From Adenophora triphylla var. japonica (lineage: Eukaryota; Streptophyta; Magnoliopsida; Asterales; Campanulaceae): a DNA stretch of 64,000 nucleotides. The DNA lies in contig JAFEMH010000991.1 in assembly GCA_022495995.1 (NCBI GenBank), positions 434,001 through 498,000 on the forward strand, in the 5' to 3' direction. The translations under genes were made by a program, and so were the position numbers. Numbering within the stretch: position 1 is the stretch's first letter; every line of letters starts with the position of its first letter. Below are positions 12,540 to 23,424 of the stretch, one piece after another. The notes beneath the pieces are model-generated. The model did not search any database and was not told the origin of the DNA. It was given only the letters and a program-made list of their open reading frames with translations.

Positions 12540-12540
<1 letters not shown>
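12191..12540. mobile_element. CACTA-type palindromic MITE, right tip lost
   Basis: It starts CACTACAAGGAAAA and ends TTTTTCCTTGT, with long inverted arms containing TTAGAGACGG, AATTCCGTAGCTAAAATGAAG and TTCGTCGCTAAATTG blocks. The right end lacks the expected AGTG and instead runs into a TATA microsatellite. A truncated left half of the same element lies at 11516-11690. The element shares arms with the intact copy at 30480-30903. Confidence 0.75.

Positions 12541-12615
<75 letters not shown>
12541..12615. repeat. (TA)n-(TG)n-(TA)n microsatellite
   Basis: About 75 bp of simple TA repeat interrupted by a short TG run at 12582-12596. It directly replaces the last bases of the adjoining CACTA-type MITE. 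Confidence 0.95.
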
Positions 12616-14135
12616 GAATTATATTAATATATACTACTAATTAAAATAAACTTATAAATAACCTTTTATTGAAAAAATTGTCATATACATCAATTAACAA
12701 TATCAAAATATCACTACTAAAAATAGTCAACTACGGACACATTATTTAGGCAACATCGGCACAAGAAGTAGTCAACTACGTACAAAAACTATAGTAGGCC
12801 AACTTGAGAATAAAAATAGCGGTGATTGCATAAGGAACACATAGATCTTTGCAAGAAGAAAGCGTGGTAACAGCATGCCAATAGCTTCAAGAATAGCATA
12901 ATCGAAGACCGGGCGCCGGCGCCAAGAACACAATTAGCAACTCAATCGTGCATCGAAGGCCGGGCGCTCGCCTCGCCATCATCCAGTGCGCTCGCCTCGC
13001 CGTTGTGCAAACACGGTCCAATCATCGCTGTGAGGCGCACGCATCACTCATGCCCGGCGGCCGCCCCATTCGATGTTGTTTCGGTTTACGCGATGTAGTT
13101 TCCTGGTTTAAGAAGGATCCAAAAATAACACAACTAACCCCAAGCATAAAAAGTCTATGAATTAATGAGAGAAAAGGATAAAAAATAACACCTCCAAACA
13201 ATCCCAACCTTTCCTCCCAACTTCAACAACAACAACAAACCGTCACTTAATATCAAAGGAAGAATTTTACCTTCGAACAATTGGGTTCGCCGGAAATTGG
13301 CCGGAGGTCCGCCGTGAAGTTCACCGGAACCGAGAAGATGGCCGGAGAAAGTAGAGGTGGACAAGATAACTCCACACCCAAAGAATTTTGCTCCAATTTG
13401 CACCCCACTCCAAGTAATCACAAGCCCAACTCTTTCTTCAAATTCAAAGTCTTCTTCGATGAATCACAGGGAGGATTTTGGGGTGAGATTTTCGGAATAG
13501 GGGGGGTGAAATGGGACGGAGATGAAGATTTTGTGAGTTAGAGATAGAGGTTTGAAGGTTTGAATGATGAATTTTTAGAGAGAGAGAGAAGAATTCGAAA
13601 TTGGGTAGAGAGTGAGATGGGGCGCCCGGATTTTGAGGGAGGAGAGAGAGAGAAATAGAGAGAGAAAGAGAAACAGAGAAATAGAAAAATAGGAAAAAAA
13701 TGAGTTGAGGGAAGTGATTTTGTTTGAATTAATATGGACCGTTGGATTGAATGTAATGAACGGTTAGATGTTGCTTTGCTCATGATCCGCGTGAAAGTTT
13801 GATATCCAATCAAACAAAGCCACATCACATATTTATATTTGTTTCACACTATATTACATTGCTAACTAAAATATTTATGCCTAATATCAAAAATAATAAT
13901 ATTTATTATCAATAATTTTTATTAATGAATTATTAATTATATAATTGATTAATTAATTAATATTAGTATTAATTATATAAACAGTATAATATTAATAATA
14001 TTACTAAGAATAACTAATAATTTTTATTTTTTTTATTGAATAGGAAAAAATATTTTAGACTTTTTTTTATTACTGAAATTTACAAAAACATATCTAAAAT
14101 ATTTACATGTTTTTATTTGATTTACCCCAAATTTT
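12616..14135. other. Unclassified stretch, possible transposon end with leader-like sequence
   Basis: At 12640-12700 the sequence is the reverse complement of 25090-25150, a dispersed repeat. CACTACTAAAAATAGTCAAC begins at 12713 and looks like a CACTA terminus, but its partner was not found. About 12910-13540 is unusually GC-rich. On the minus strand a GA/CT-rich tract (13570-13690) followed by sequence reaching a possible splice donor near 13270 resembles the 5' leader of a transposon or captured gene. The plus frame 13281-13541 has no recognisable domain. I do not call a gene here. Confidence 0.35.
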
Positions 14136-14137
14136 AG

Positions 14138-14330
14138 TTAAAAGAGAGACGGACTATCCTATATTTATTTTTTATTTTTTTAAAAAATATTTATTGACTA
14201 AAAAAATAATATTTTAGACTTTGTTAATTAGTGATTTTTTTAGAAAAAGTTATATAAAAAAAGATAGAAAAAACTAAACAAATGTAAGTATATAGAAGAA
14301 AAGTCAAAAGAGGGACAGACTACCCTAAGT
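14138..14330 (+). repeat. Isolated satellite monomer left of the telomeric block
   Basis: This stretch carries the same ordered blocks as the satellite at 15365-18745: GACGGACTATCCTATATTTA, TTTTAGACTTTGTTAAT, AGAAAAAGTTATATAAAAAA, GTATATAGAAGAAAAGTC. It is more diverged and lies in the same orientation on the opposite side of the telomere-like block. Confidence 0.8.
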
Positions 14331-14532
14331 AATAATTGATATAAATAAATTATAAAAAAATACTTATTAACAATAACAATAATTTAATCTTTAAAGAAAA
14401 TAGTAATTAGTAATAATACTTAATAATAAGACTAATAATGATGTTATTGTCAAAATGGTATACGGCTACCTCGTTTATTTTTTTTTATTTTTTTCTACAT
14501 TCTAAAAATTCAAATGGAAATTGAGTTACAAA

Positions 14533-15364
14533 TATATTAGGGTTAGGGTATAGGGTATAGGATTTAGGGTGTAGGATTTAGGGGTTAGGGTTTAGGGTAT
14601 AATGTATAAGGGTTAGGGTATAGGGTATAGGATTTAGGGTTTAGGGGTTAGGGTATAGGGTTTAGGGTTTAGGGTTTAGGGTATAGGGTTAGGGGTTAGG
14701 GTTTAGGGGTTAGGGTATAGGGTTTAGGGTTTAGGGTTTAGGGGTTAGGGTTTAGGGTTTAGGGGTTAGGGTATAGGATTTAGGGTTTAGGGTTTAGGGT
14801 TTAGGGTATAGGGTATAGGATTTAGGGTTTAGGGGTTAGGGTATAGGGTTTAGGGTTTAGGGTTTAGGGTATAGGGTTTAGGGGTTAGTGGTTAGGGTTT
14901 AGGGTTTAGGGTTTAGGGTTTAGGGTTTAGGGTTTAGGGTTTAGGGTATAGGATTTAGGGTTTAAACCCCAAACCCTATACCTTGAACCCTAACCCCTAA
15001 ACCCTATACCCTAAACCCTAAACCCTATACCCTAAACCCTAAACCCTATACCCTATACCCTAACCCCTAAACCCTAAACCCTAACCCCTAAACCCTAAAC
15101 CCTAAACCCTAACCCCTAAACCCTATACCCTAAACCCTAAACCCTAACCCCTAAAACCTAAACCCTAACCCCTAAATCCTAAACCCTATACCCTAAACCC
15201 TAAACCCTAAACCCTATACCCTAAACCCTAACCCCTAAACCCTAAACCCTAAACCCTAAACCCTATACCCTATACCCTAACCCCTAAATCCTAAACCCTA
15301 ATCCCTAACCCCTAACCCCTAAACCCTAAACCCTATAACCTATACCCTAAACCCTAAACCCTAT
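14533..15364. repeat. Head-to-head interstitial telomere-like repeats
   Basis: About 430 bp of TTTAGGG repeats (14533-14963), with TATAGGG, TTAGGGG and GATTTAGGG variants, switch at GGGTTTAAACCCC to about 400 bp of the reverse complement (CCCTAAA with CCCTATA and CCCCTAA variants, to 15364). G-rich then C-rich order on the plus strand is the arrangement expected from an end-to-end telomere fusion, but a local inverted duplication would look the same. TTTAGGG is the canonical plant telomere heptamer. Satellite monomers in one orientation flank both sides. Confidence 0.9.
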
Positions 15365-18300
15365 ATTTATTGACTAGAAAACAATATTTTAGCCTTTGTC
15401 AATCAGGGTTTTTTTTAGAAAAAGTTATAGAAAAAAAGATAGAAAAAAACTAAATAAATGAAAGTATATAGAAGAAAAGTCAAAAGAGGGACGGACTACC
15501 CTATATTTATTTTTTATTTTTTTAAAAAAATTTTATTGACTAGAAAACAATATTTTAGCCTTTGTTAATCAGTGGTTTTTTTTAGAAAAGGTTATAGAAA
15601 AAAAGATAGAAAAAAACTAAACAAATGAAAGTATATAGAAGAAAAGTCAAAAGAGGGACGGACTACCATATATTTATTTTTTATTTTTTAAAAAAAATTT
15701 TACTGACTAGAAAACAATATTTTAGCCTTTGTTAATCAGTGGTTTTTTTTAGAAAAAGTTATAGAAAAAAAGATAGAAAAAAACTAAACAAATGAAAGTA
15801 TATAGAAGAAAAGTCAAAAGAGGGATGGACTACCCTATATTTATTTTTTATTTTTTAAAAAATTTTTTATTGAATAAAAAACAATATTTTAGCCTTTGTT
15901 AATCAGTGGTTTTTTTTAGAAAAAGTTATATAAAAAAAGATAGAAAAAAACTAAACAAATGAAAGTATATAGAAGAAAAGTCAAAAGAGGGACTGACTAC
16001 CCTATATTTATTTTTTATTTTTTAAAAAATTTTATTGACTAGAAAACAATATTTTAGCCTTTGTTAATCAGTGGTTTTTTTTAGAAAAAGTTATAGAAAA
16101 AGATAGAAAAATAAACACATGAAAGTATATAGAAGAAAAGTCAAAAGAGGGACGGACTACCCTATATTCATTTTTTATTTTTTTAAAAAAATTTTATTGA
16201 CTAGAAAACAATATTTTAGCCTTTGTTAATCAGTGGTTTTTTTTAGAAAAAGTTATAGAAAAAAAGATAGAAAAAAACTAAACAAATGAAAGTATATAGA
16301 AAAAAAGTCAAAAGAGGGACGGACTACCCTCTATTTATTTTTTATTTTTTTAAAAAAAATTATTGACTAGAAAACAATATTTTAGCCTTTGTTAATCAGT
16401 GGTTTTTTTTAGAAAAAGTTATATAAAAAAAGATAGAAAAAAACTAAACAAATGAAAGTATATAGAAGAAAAGTCAAAAGAGGGACGGACTATCCTATAT
16501 TTATTTTTTATTTTTTAAAAATTTTTTTATTGAATAGAAAACAATATTTTAGCCTTTGTTAATCAGTAGTTTTTTTTAGAAAAAGTTATAGAAAAAAAGA
16601 TAGAAAAAAACTAAACAAATGAAAGTATATAGAAGAAAAGTCAAAAGAGGGACGGACTACCCTATATTTATTTTTTATTTTTTTTAAAAAAAATTATTGA
16701 CTAGAAAACAATATTTTAGCCTTTGTTAATCAGTGGTTTTTTTAGAAAAAGTTATATAAAAAAAGATAGAAAAAAACTAAACAAATGAAAGTATATAGAA
16801 GAAAAGTCAAAAGAGGGACGGACTATCCTATATTTATTTTTTATTTTTTTAAAAAAATTTTATTGACTAGAAAACAATATTTTAGCCTTTGTTAATCAGT
16901 GGTTTTTTTTAGAAAAAGTTATAGAAAAAAAGATAGAAAAAAACTAAACAAATGAAAGTATATAGAAGAAAAGTCAAAAGAGGGACGGACTACCCTATAT
17001 TTATTTTTTATTTTTTTAAAAAATTTTATTGACTAGAAAACAATATTTTAGCCTTTGTTAATCAGTGGTTTTTTTTAGAAAAAGTTATAGAAAAAAGATA
17101 GAAAAAAATAAACACATGAAAGTATATAGAAGAAAAGTCAAAAGAGGGACGGACTACCCAATATTTATTTTTTATTTTTTTAAAAAAATTTTATTGACTA
17201 GAAAACAATATTTTAGCCTTTGTTAATCAGTGGTTTTTTTTAGAAAAAGTTATAGAAAAAGATAGAAAAAACTAAACAAATGAAAATATATAGAAAAAAA
17301 GTCAAAAGAGGGACGGACTACCCTCTATTTATTTTTTATTTTTTTAAAAAAAATATTATTGACTAGAAAACAATATTTTAGCCTTTGTTAATCAGTGGTT
17401 TTTTTTAGAAAAAATTATATAAAAAAAGATAGAAAAAACTAAACAAATGAAAGTATATAGAAGAAAAGTCAAAAGAGGGACGGACTATCCTATATTTCTT
17501 TTTTATTTTTTAAAAATTTTTTTATTGAATAGAAAACAATATTTTAGCCTTTGTTAATCAGTAGTTTTTTTTAGAAAAAGTTATAGAAAAAAAGATAGAA
17601 AAAAACTAAACAAATGAAAGTATATAGAAGAAAAGTCAAAAGAGGGACGGACTACCCTATATTTATTTTTTATTTTTTTTTTAAAAAAATTATTGACTAG
17701 AAAACAATATTTTAGCCTTTGTTAATCAGTGGATTTTTTTAGAAAAAGTTATATAAAAAAAGATAGAAAAAAACTAAACAAATGAAAGTATATAGAAGAA
17801 AAGTCAAAAGAGGGACGGACTATCCTATATTTCTTTTTTATTTTTTTAAAAAATTTTATTGACTAGAAAACAATATTTTAGCCTTTGTTAATCAGTGTTT
17901 TTTTTGAGTAAAAGTTATAGAAAAAAAGATAGAAAAAACTAAACAAATGAAAGTATATAGAAGAAAAGTCAAAAGAGGGACGGACTACCCTATATTTATT
18001 TTTTATTTTAAAAAATTTTTATTGACTAGAAAACAATATTTTAGCCTTTGTTAATCAGTGGTTTTTTTAGAAAAAGTTATAGAAAAAAAGATAGAAAAAA
18101 AATAAACACATGAAAGTATATAGAAGAAAAGTCAAAAGAGGGACGGACTACCCTATATTTATTTTTTATTTTTTAAAAAAATTTTATTGACTAGAAAACA
18201 ATATTTTAGCCTTTGTTAATCAGTGGTTTTTTTTAGAAAAAGTTATAGAAAAAAAGATAGAAAAAAACTAAACAAATGAAAGTATATAAAAAAAAGTCAA

Positions 18301-18745
18301 AAGAGGGACAGACTACCCTCTATTTATTTTTTATTTTTTTAAAAAAAATTATTGACTAGAAAATAATATTTTAGCCTTTTTTTAATCAGTGGTTTTTTTA
18401 GAAAAAGTTATATAAAAAAAGATAGAAAAAAACTAAACAAATGAAAGTATATAGAAGAAAAGTCAAAAGAGGGACAGACTATCCTATATTTATTTTTTAT
18501 TTTTTAAAAAAATTTTTATTGACTAGAAAATAATATTTTAGCCTTTGTTAATCAGTGTTTTTTTTTAGAAAAAGTTATAGAAAAAAAGATAGAAAAAAAC
18601 TAAACAAATGAAAGTATATAAAAGAAAAGTCAAAAGAGGGACGGACTATCCTATATTTATTTTTTATTTTTTATTTAAATTTTTATTGACTAGATAACAA
18701 AAGATAGAAAAAAACTAAACAAATGAAAGTATATAGAAGAAAAGT
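15365..18745 (+). repeat. ~167-bp satellite array, about 20 units
   Basis: Consecutive AACAATATTTTAGCC blocks fall at about 15381, 15547, 15714, 15881 and 16046, giving a 165-167-bp period. About 20 head-to-tail units follow, the last being shortened by an internal deletion near 18690. Units differ mainly in A/T-run lengths and in GACTACCC versus GACTATCC. No frame is conserved, so it is non-coding. A near-nucleosomal monomer length is typical of plant satellites. Higher-order structure is hinted at: units with CCCTCTATTT recur at about 16320, 17320 and 18310, roughly every six units. Confidence 0.95.
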
Positions 18746-19307
18746 CAAATTTAGAGACGGATACTAAATCTGTCTCTAAATTTTAGAGACAGATGTTGAA
18801 TCTGTCACTAAATTAGAGACGAATTCAAAAATATGTCTCTAAATTAGAGACGGGTTAAAATCTGTCTCTAAAGTTTAGAGACGGATTCTGAATCTGTCTC
18901 TAATTTAGAGACGGATTCTGAATCTGTCTCTATTTTAGAGACAGATACAAAACCCGTCTCTAAAATTTAGAGACGGAATCTGAATCCGTCTCTAAATTAG
19001 AGACGGAATCAGATTTCGTCTCTAAATGTCTCTGATTTTGAGACGGATTCAGATTTCGTCTCTAAATTAGAGACGGATTCGGATTCCGTCTCTGAATTGG
19101 AGACGAATTCGGATTCCGTCTCTGAATTAGAGACGGATTCATATTCCGTCTCTGAATTAGAGACGGAATCTGAATCCGTCTCTAATTTAGAGACGGAATC
19201 CGAATCCGTCTCTGATTTTTGGTTCTGTCTCTAATCTGTCGCCAAATTAGCTACGGATTCCGTCCGTCTCTAAATTTCCGTCTCTAAATCCGGTTTTCCT
19301 TATAGTG
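18746..19307. mobile_element. CACTA-like terminus with array of short palindromes
   Basis: Around 15 successive ~30-bp palindromes of the form TTAGAGACGGATTC...GAATCCGTCTCTAA run from 18750 to about 19220. The block ends CCGGTTTTCCTTATAGTG, followed by AAA. Read inward, that end matches the CACTACAAGGAAAA... left termini at 11516 and 12191 at about 28 of 30 positions. AAA also precedes those left termini. It is therefore the right subterminal region of a CACTA-type element; repeated motifs near the ends are the transposase-binding architecture known for En/Spm-type elements. Confidence 0.65.
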
Positions 19308-19735
19308 AAAGTTGAGACTTATCTTTCTAAAAGTTAGGAAGTTTACACAAAATTATTGGAGCGAATATGAAGATCATGACATAGGTTGTTGAGAATTTAA
19401 ATGATTTTTAATTTCCACCTCCACGCTATAATTGGAATGAAAGGGAAATTTAACTTCTTTTACATTCACAAATACTTCATCCGTCCTATTTCAAGGGTTA
19501 TAGGTTAGTATTTCACGCTTCTTAAAAGAAATTAAAAAATGAATAAAAAATTACAAGTGGCTAGAAAATTAGAGGAGAGAGAATGTAAAAATTAAAATAT
19601 TTATGATAAAACCTCTTTTTGATTGTTTTTTTTTTTAAATATGTTAACATTATAAGGGAATAATGAATGATTTTTTTGCAAACATATTTACATTATAAGG
19701 ATATAAATGTCCGAAACACTATTCAAAATTTGTCA
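19308..19735. other. Intergenic, no gene seen
   Basis: AT-rich sequence. A CATCCGTCCTATTTCAAGG segment near 19477 resembles a decayed Stowaway-like terminus, but the partner end is unclear. Confidence 0.35.
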
Positions 19736-19960
19736 TTTATTTTAAATAAATTTTTATTCCAGCGACGAAATAGTCCGTCGGTGAAATAAAAATTTAATTA
19801 AATTAATTAAAATAAATTGACTCACCGGCGAAAATTACCGTCGCTGAATTAATTTATTTTAATTAAATTTTTATTTCACCGGCGTAATATTTCGTCGCTG
19901 ATATAAAATTTAATTAAAATAAATTAATTCAGCGACGAAAATTTTCGTCGCTGATAATGC
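19736..19960. repeat. Inverted GCGACGAAA repeats
   Basis: Six copies of AGCGACGRAAATT/AATTTTCGTCGCTG or CACCGGCG variants alternate in orientation and are separated by TTTAATTAAATTAATT spacers. The block can fold into multiple hairpins. It resembles subterminal repeats of a DNA transposon, but no termini were assigned. Sequence from 19961 to 20498 is AT-rich with no gene seen. Confidence 0.6.
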
Positions 19961-20498
19961 AATAAATTAAAAAAAATCGTAAATATTAATTTTGTATGTG
20001 TAACATTTCTTTTACTGATGATGATTGATTCTTTCAAGAGTACATTTTTTCTTTTTCCCTTTTAAGAAAAAGGTCTTACTTCCTTTCATATTATTTTTAT
20101 TGAAATTATTTACTTTTGTTGTGTAGCAACTGATATATTTTGAATTTCTGATTTTCTCATTTTCAAACTTTATTTTAAAATTTATGTAAAGAAGCATTTG
20201 ATGTTAATAAATATTACCATATTCAACTATTCCACATTCATTTATCATAATTCAAATGCATAAATAATACTTATATTAACAATTTTTTTTTATTTCTAAT
20301 TTCAATTTAACATTAAAAATATCAAAAAATGGGACCAATGCTATAAGTGTCTAGCAAGTTCAATAAGGAAAAAGACAAGTGAAATAATGGGCACGATATA
20401 CACTTGCATAGTCTAACAATTGGACAGGCGTTTATCGCACGCCATATGAAATTAAAAAAAAAAAAAAAAAAATTAAAAAAATGAAAAAATAAAGAGTA

Positions 20499-20781
20499 CT
20501 CCCTTCGTTCCGGACTAAAAGTCCTACCTAGTGTTTGCACAACAATGACAAGCGGGTTGAGGATATAATTGTCTAAAACACCGTTTATGATTCAAGTGGA
20601 TAAAAAGTAGTGTAGTAAGTATTGATTTATTTATATTTCTATGAAAAAGAAGAGGATATAAATGTCCAAAACACTACTCATTATTTGCCATTTTGAAAAT
20701 AAAACAAAGTAAAATTTTTAGTCTGAAACGGATTAAAAAAAAAATAGGACTTTTTTTAAGTTTGAAGTGGGACGGAGGTAG
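20499..20781. mobile_element. Stowaway-like MITE in the NHL promoter (283 bp)
   Basis: Left end CTCCCTTCGTTCCGGAC and right end TGGGACGGAGGTAG form imperfect inverted termini with TA on both sides (20497-20498 and 20782-20783). Its right edge is 58 bp upstream of the TATA box and 137 bp upstream of the start codon of the NHL gene. Confidence 0.8.
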
Positions 20782-20839
20782 TAAAAAATGTTCACTAACA
20801 AAAATAAGAAGCTCCCTCTCAGTTCCCTTCTTCACACTC

Positions 20840-20846
20840 TATATAG
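20840..20846 (+). promoter_or_regulatory. TATA box of the NHL1-like gene
   Basis: TATATAG lies 79 bp upstream of the ATG at 20919, and is followed by a CT-repeat leader (20860-20880) typical of plant 5' UTRs. Confidence 0.65.
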
Positions 20847-20918
20847 CTACAAACTACACCTCTCTCTCTCTCTCTCCCTCCAAAACCTCTCCACCACCAC
20901 CGACCACCGCCAACCACC

Positions 20919-21542
20919 ATGACGAAAGAGTGTACCCACCACAAAAACAAGAGACAAAGGGTAATCCGCCGCCTATTCGCCGGAATCCTAATCCTTAGCT
21001 TCATAATCCTTCTAATCTTCCTAATCACCTGGGCAATCCTCCAACCCAGAAAACCCCGTTTCCTCCTCCAAGACGCCACCGTCTACAACTTCAACATCAC
21101 CGCCCCAATCCTCCTCTCCTCCAACTTTCAGGTCACCGTCGCCGCCCACAACCCAAACTCCCGAATCGGAATTTACTACGACAAACTCGACATATACGCC
21201 GTCTACAACCACCAACAAATCACCTACTACACCGGCTTACCCACCGGCTACCAAGGCCATCACGATACTAACGTTTTCTCGCCGTTTGTTTTCGGCACCA
21301 ACGTCCCCGTTGCTCCCTATAACGGCGTTTCCCTCACCCAGGATCAAGCTAGTGGCGTCATCAATATCCTCTTCAAAATTAACGGACGTATTAGATGGAA
21401 AGTCGGCTCCGTTATCACTGGACATTACCACCTTCACGTCACATGTAAAGCGTCTATTCCGTTTGGGAATCATAACGTCGGGATCATCGTCGGTAGCGCC
21501 GTTAAGTACCAGTTTACAGAGAGGTGCAGTGTTAGCGTTTGA
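20919..21542 (+). CDS. NDR1/HIN1-like (LEA_2) protein, NHL1/NHL12 type
   Basis: A complete single-exon gene of 207 codons. A short basic N-terminus (KRQRVIRR) precedes one hydrophobic segment at residues about 19-41. Then comes the LEA_2 domain, with KPRFLLQDATVYNFN at 45-59, the family motif NPNSRIGIYYD at 78-88, SPFVFGT at 121-127 and NGRIRWKVG at 155-163. Two cysteines (176 and 203) lie in the C-terminal part. NHL proteins are plasma-membrane or ER-anchored and are linked to pathogen and stress responses in the NDR1/HIN1 family; no catalytic role is known. The ATG is in a good context (CCACCATGA), directly after the CT-rich leader. Codons are clearly C-rich at third positions, in contrast to the AT-rich surroundings. 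Closest in type to Arabidopsis NHL1/NHL12 by my reading. No close downstream neighbour. Confidence 0.95.
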   Translation: MTKECTHHKNKRQRVIRRLFAGILILSFIILLIFLITWAILQPRKPRFLLQDATVYNFNITAPILLSSNFQVTVAAHNPNSRIGIYYDKLDIYAVYNHQQITYYTGLPTGYQGHHDTNVFSPFVFGTNVPVAPYNGVSLTQDQASGVINILFKINGRIRWKVGSVITGHYHLHVTCKASIPFGNHNVGIIVGSAVKYQFTERCSVSV

Positions 21543-21919
21543 TCACGTAACGACCGTTAACTATTTCTTTTTCTTTCTTTAATTATTTTGAATACCTGGA
21601 TATTTGTTAATTTTGCTTGAAAAAAAAAATAGTAAATGGAAGGATAAATATATAGCAAAATTACAATATCAAACAAGCTGTATGATTATTGTTAGTGGAA
21701 ATATAAAATATTAAAGGCCACAATAATTATTATTTTGAATTGACAAGTCAAAGGTGGAGGAGAACCATGTGGTGGAAAGTGTGGTGTCATTTTCTTTCAT
21801 TTTCATTATAATATTTCATCGATTTAAGAAAATTTGTCATTTTGAATGTCTCACTCAAATTAAAACGTCTCAAAATGATAAATTTATATTATTTTTATAT
21901 TTAATGATACTCACTTGTT
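21543..21919. other. 3' flank of the NHL gene
   Basis: AT-rich 3' region. No precise polyadenylation signal can be chosen with confidence. No further gene seen. Confidence 0.4.
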
Positions 21920-22310
21920 ATACTAACAACAACAATCTCCTTACTATTCTTCACACTCATTATTTCTCATATTTTTACTTTTCATACTAACACCTCATGC
22001 ACTCATTCTCTCTTCTGAAAGAAAATTCTAAGTCGGGTGAGACGGAAAGAGTATTTTTTACTTTTAAACTAATTTTAAACAAATTATTTCGTGATTATCT
22101 TTTCTAATAACAATCCCCTTACTATTCTCCACACTCATTATATTTTATATTTTACTTTTCATACTTACAACACCTCATGCACTCATTCTCTCCTCTGAGA
22201 GAAAATTCTAAGTCGGGTGAGACGGAGGGAGAGAGTATTTTTTACTTTTAAACTAATTTTAATCAAAGTATTTTCCTTACTATTCTTCACACTCATTTTC
22301 TAATAGAATC
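21920..22310 (+). repeat. Tandem ~180-bp duplication of MITE-like sequence
   Basis: The block ACAATCTCCTTACTATTC...GGTGAGACGGAAAGAGTATT (about 21929-22054) recurs at about 22109-22239 with few changes, and its beginning recurs a third time near 22275. GTGAGACGGAGGGAGAGAGTA is close to a Stowaway-like terminus, so this is likely a rearranged MITE. Sequence from 22311 to 23032 is AT-rich with no gene seen. Confidence 0.6.
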
Positions 22311-23032
22311 CCTGAGCAAATGTTGAAAAAAAATTTAAAATTATTAATTTTAATATAAAGGAAATTTGAAAAAAAAATCGAGACGAATAAATGAACCAAA
22401 CATTCGATTATTCCACATTGCAAATCAGGTCACGTGGTAGGAAATTAGGTGGTCGGTAGAGAAAAGAAAATGAATTTCCTCTCATTGGAAAGTCATTTTG
22501 TCCACATTTTCGTCAATAATGTGAGCAAAGAGAGGGTTGGAAGGAATTAGGAAATGGAGTTAAAAGGTAAAGGTTTCTTTACTTATTTTGTTGCTACTTT
22601 TAAACGAGTTCGCACGTGTAACTCTTTTACAACAAAAACTCTCTACCACTTTCTTTCTCTTACTTTTTTTTTTAATATTCAGAATATTTATTTTTTCTTA
22701 ATTTTCATGTCAAGTTAAACTAAAAACATTAAATTGAGACAGAAAGGTATTTCATTTTTGAGGGTCCTAATGTTCTTGCAATTATCACTGTGACCCACTT
22801 GGTACATTCATAGCAAAAAACTTCCTACCATAATTTCTCTCTCCTACTTTACTTTTAACAGTTACAACACTTATTTTTTTCGTGATTCTCGTACATTCAA
22901 TTTTATTAGAAAAAACATTGCAAAGAGGAAAGTATTGATTTTGAGATAAAATGAATACGATTATGACAAATCAATGGTTGTGAATGCAATCCAACTGCAT
23001 TCGCTGTCAATGCAATCTAAATGTATTGGCTC

Positions 23033-23317
<285 letters not shown>

Positions 23318-23424
23318 ATTGGCTCTAAATGTTACTATTATTATCTTTGTATTTATACGTGAAAATGTTGTATAACATGCATCAAGTGTGGTTCAGAAAG
23401 TGAGCTGCAATAGTATTTGTTATA

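Noticed and set aside
13281..13541. Plus-strand frame of 86 codons in the GC-rich island
   Set aside because: No known domain. The opposite strand looks like a transcript leader with a possible donor site, and the region is probably transposon-derived.
14533..15364. A genuine chromosome end
   Set aside because: The repeats are variant-rich, inverted in the middle and flanked on both sides by the same satellite and by normal interspersed DNA, so this is interstitial.
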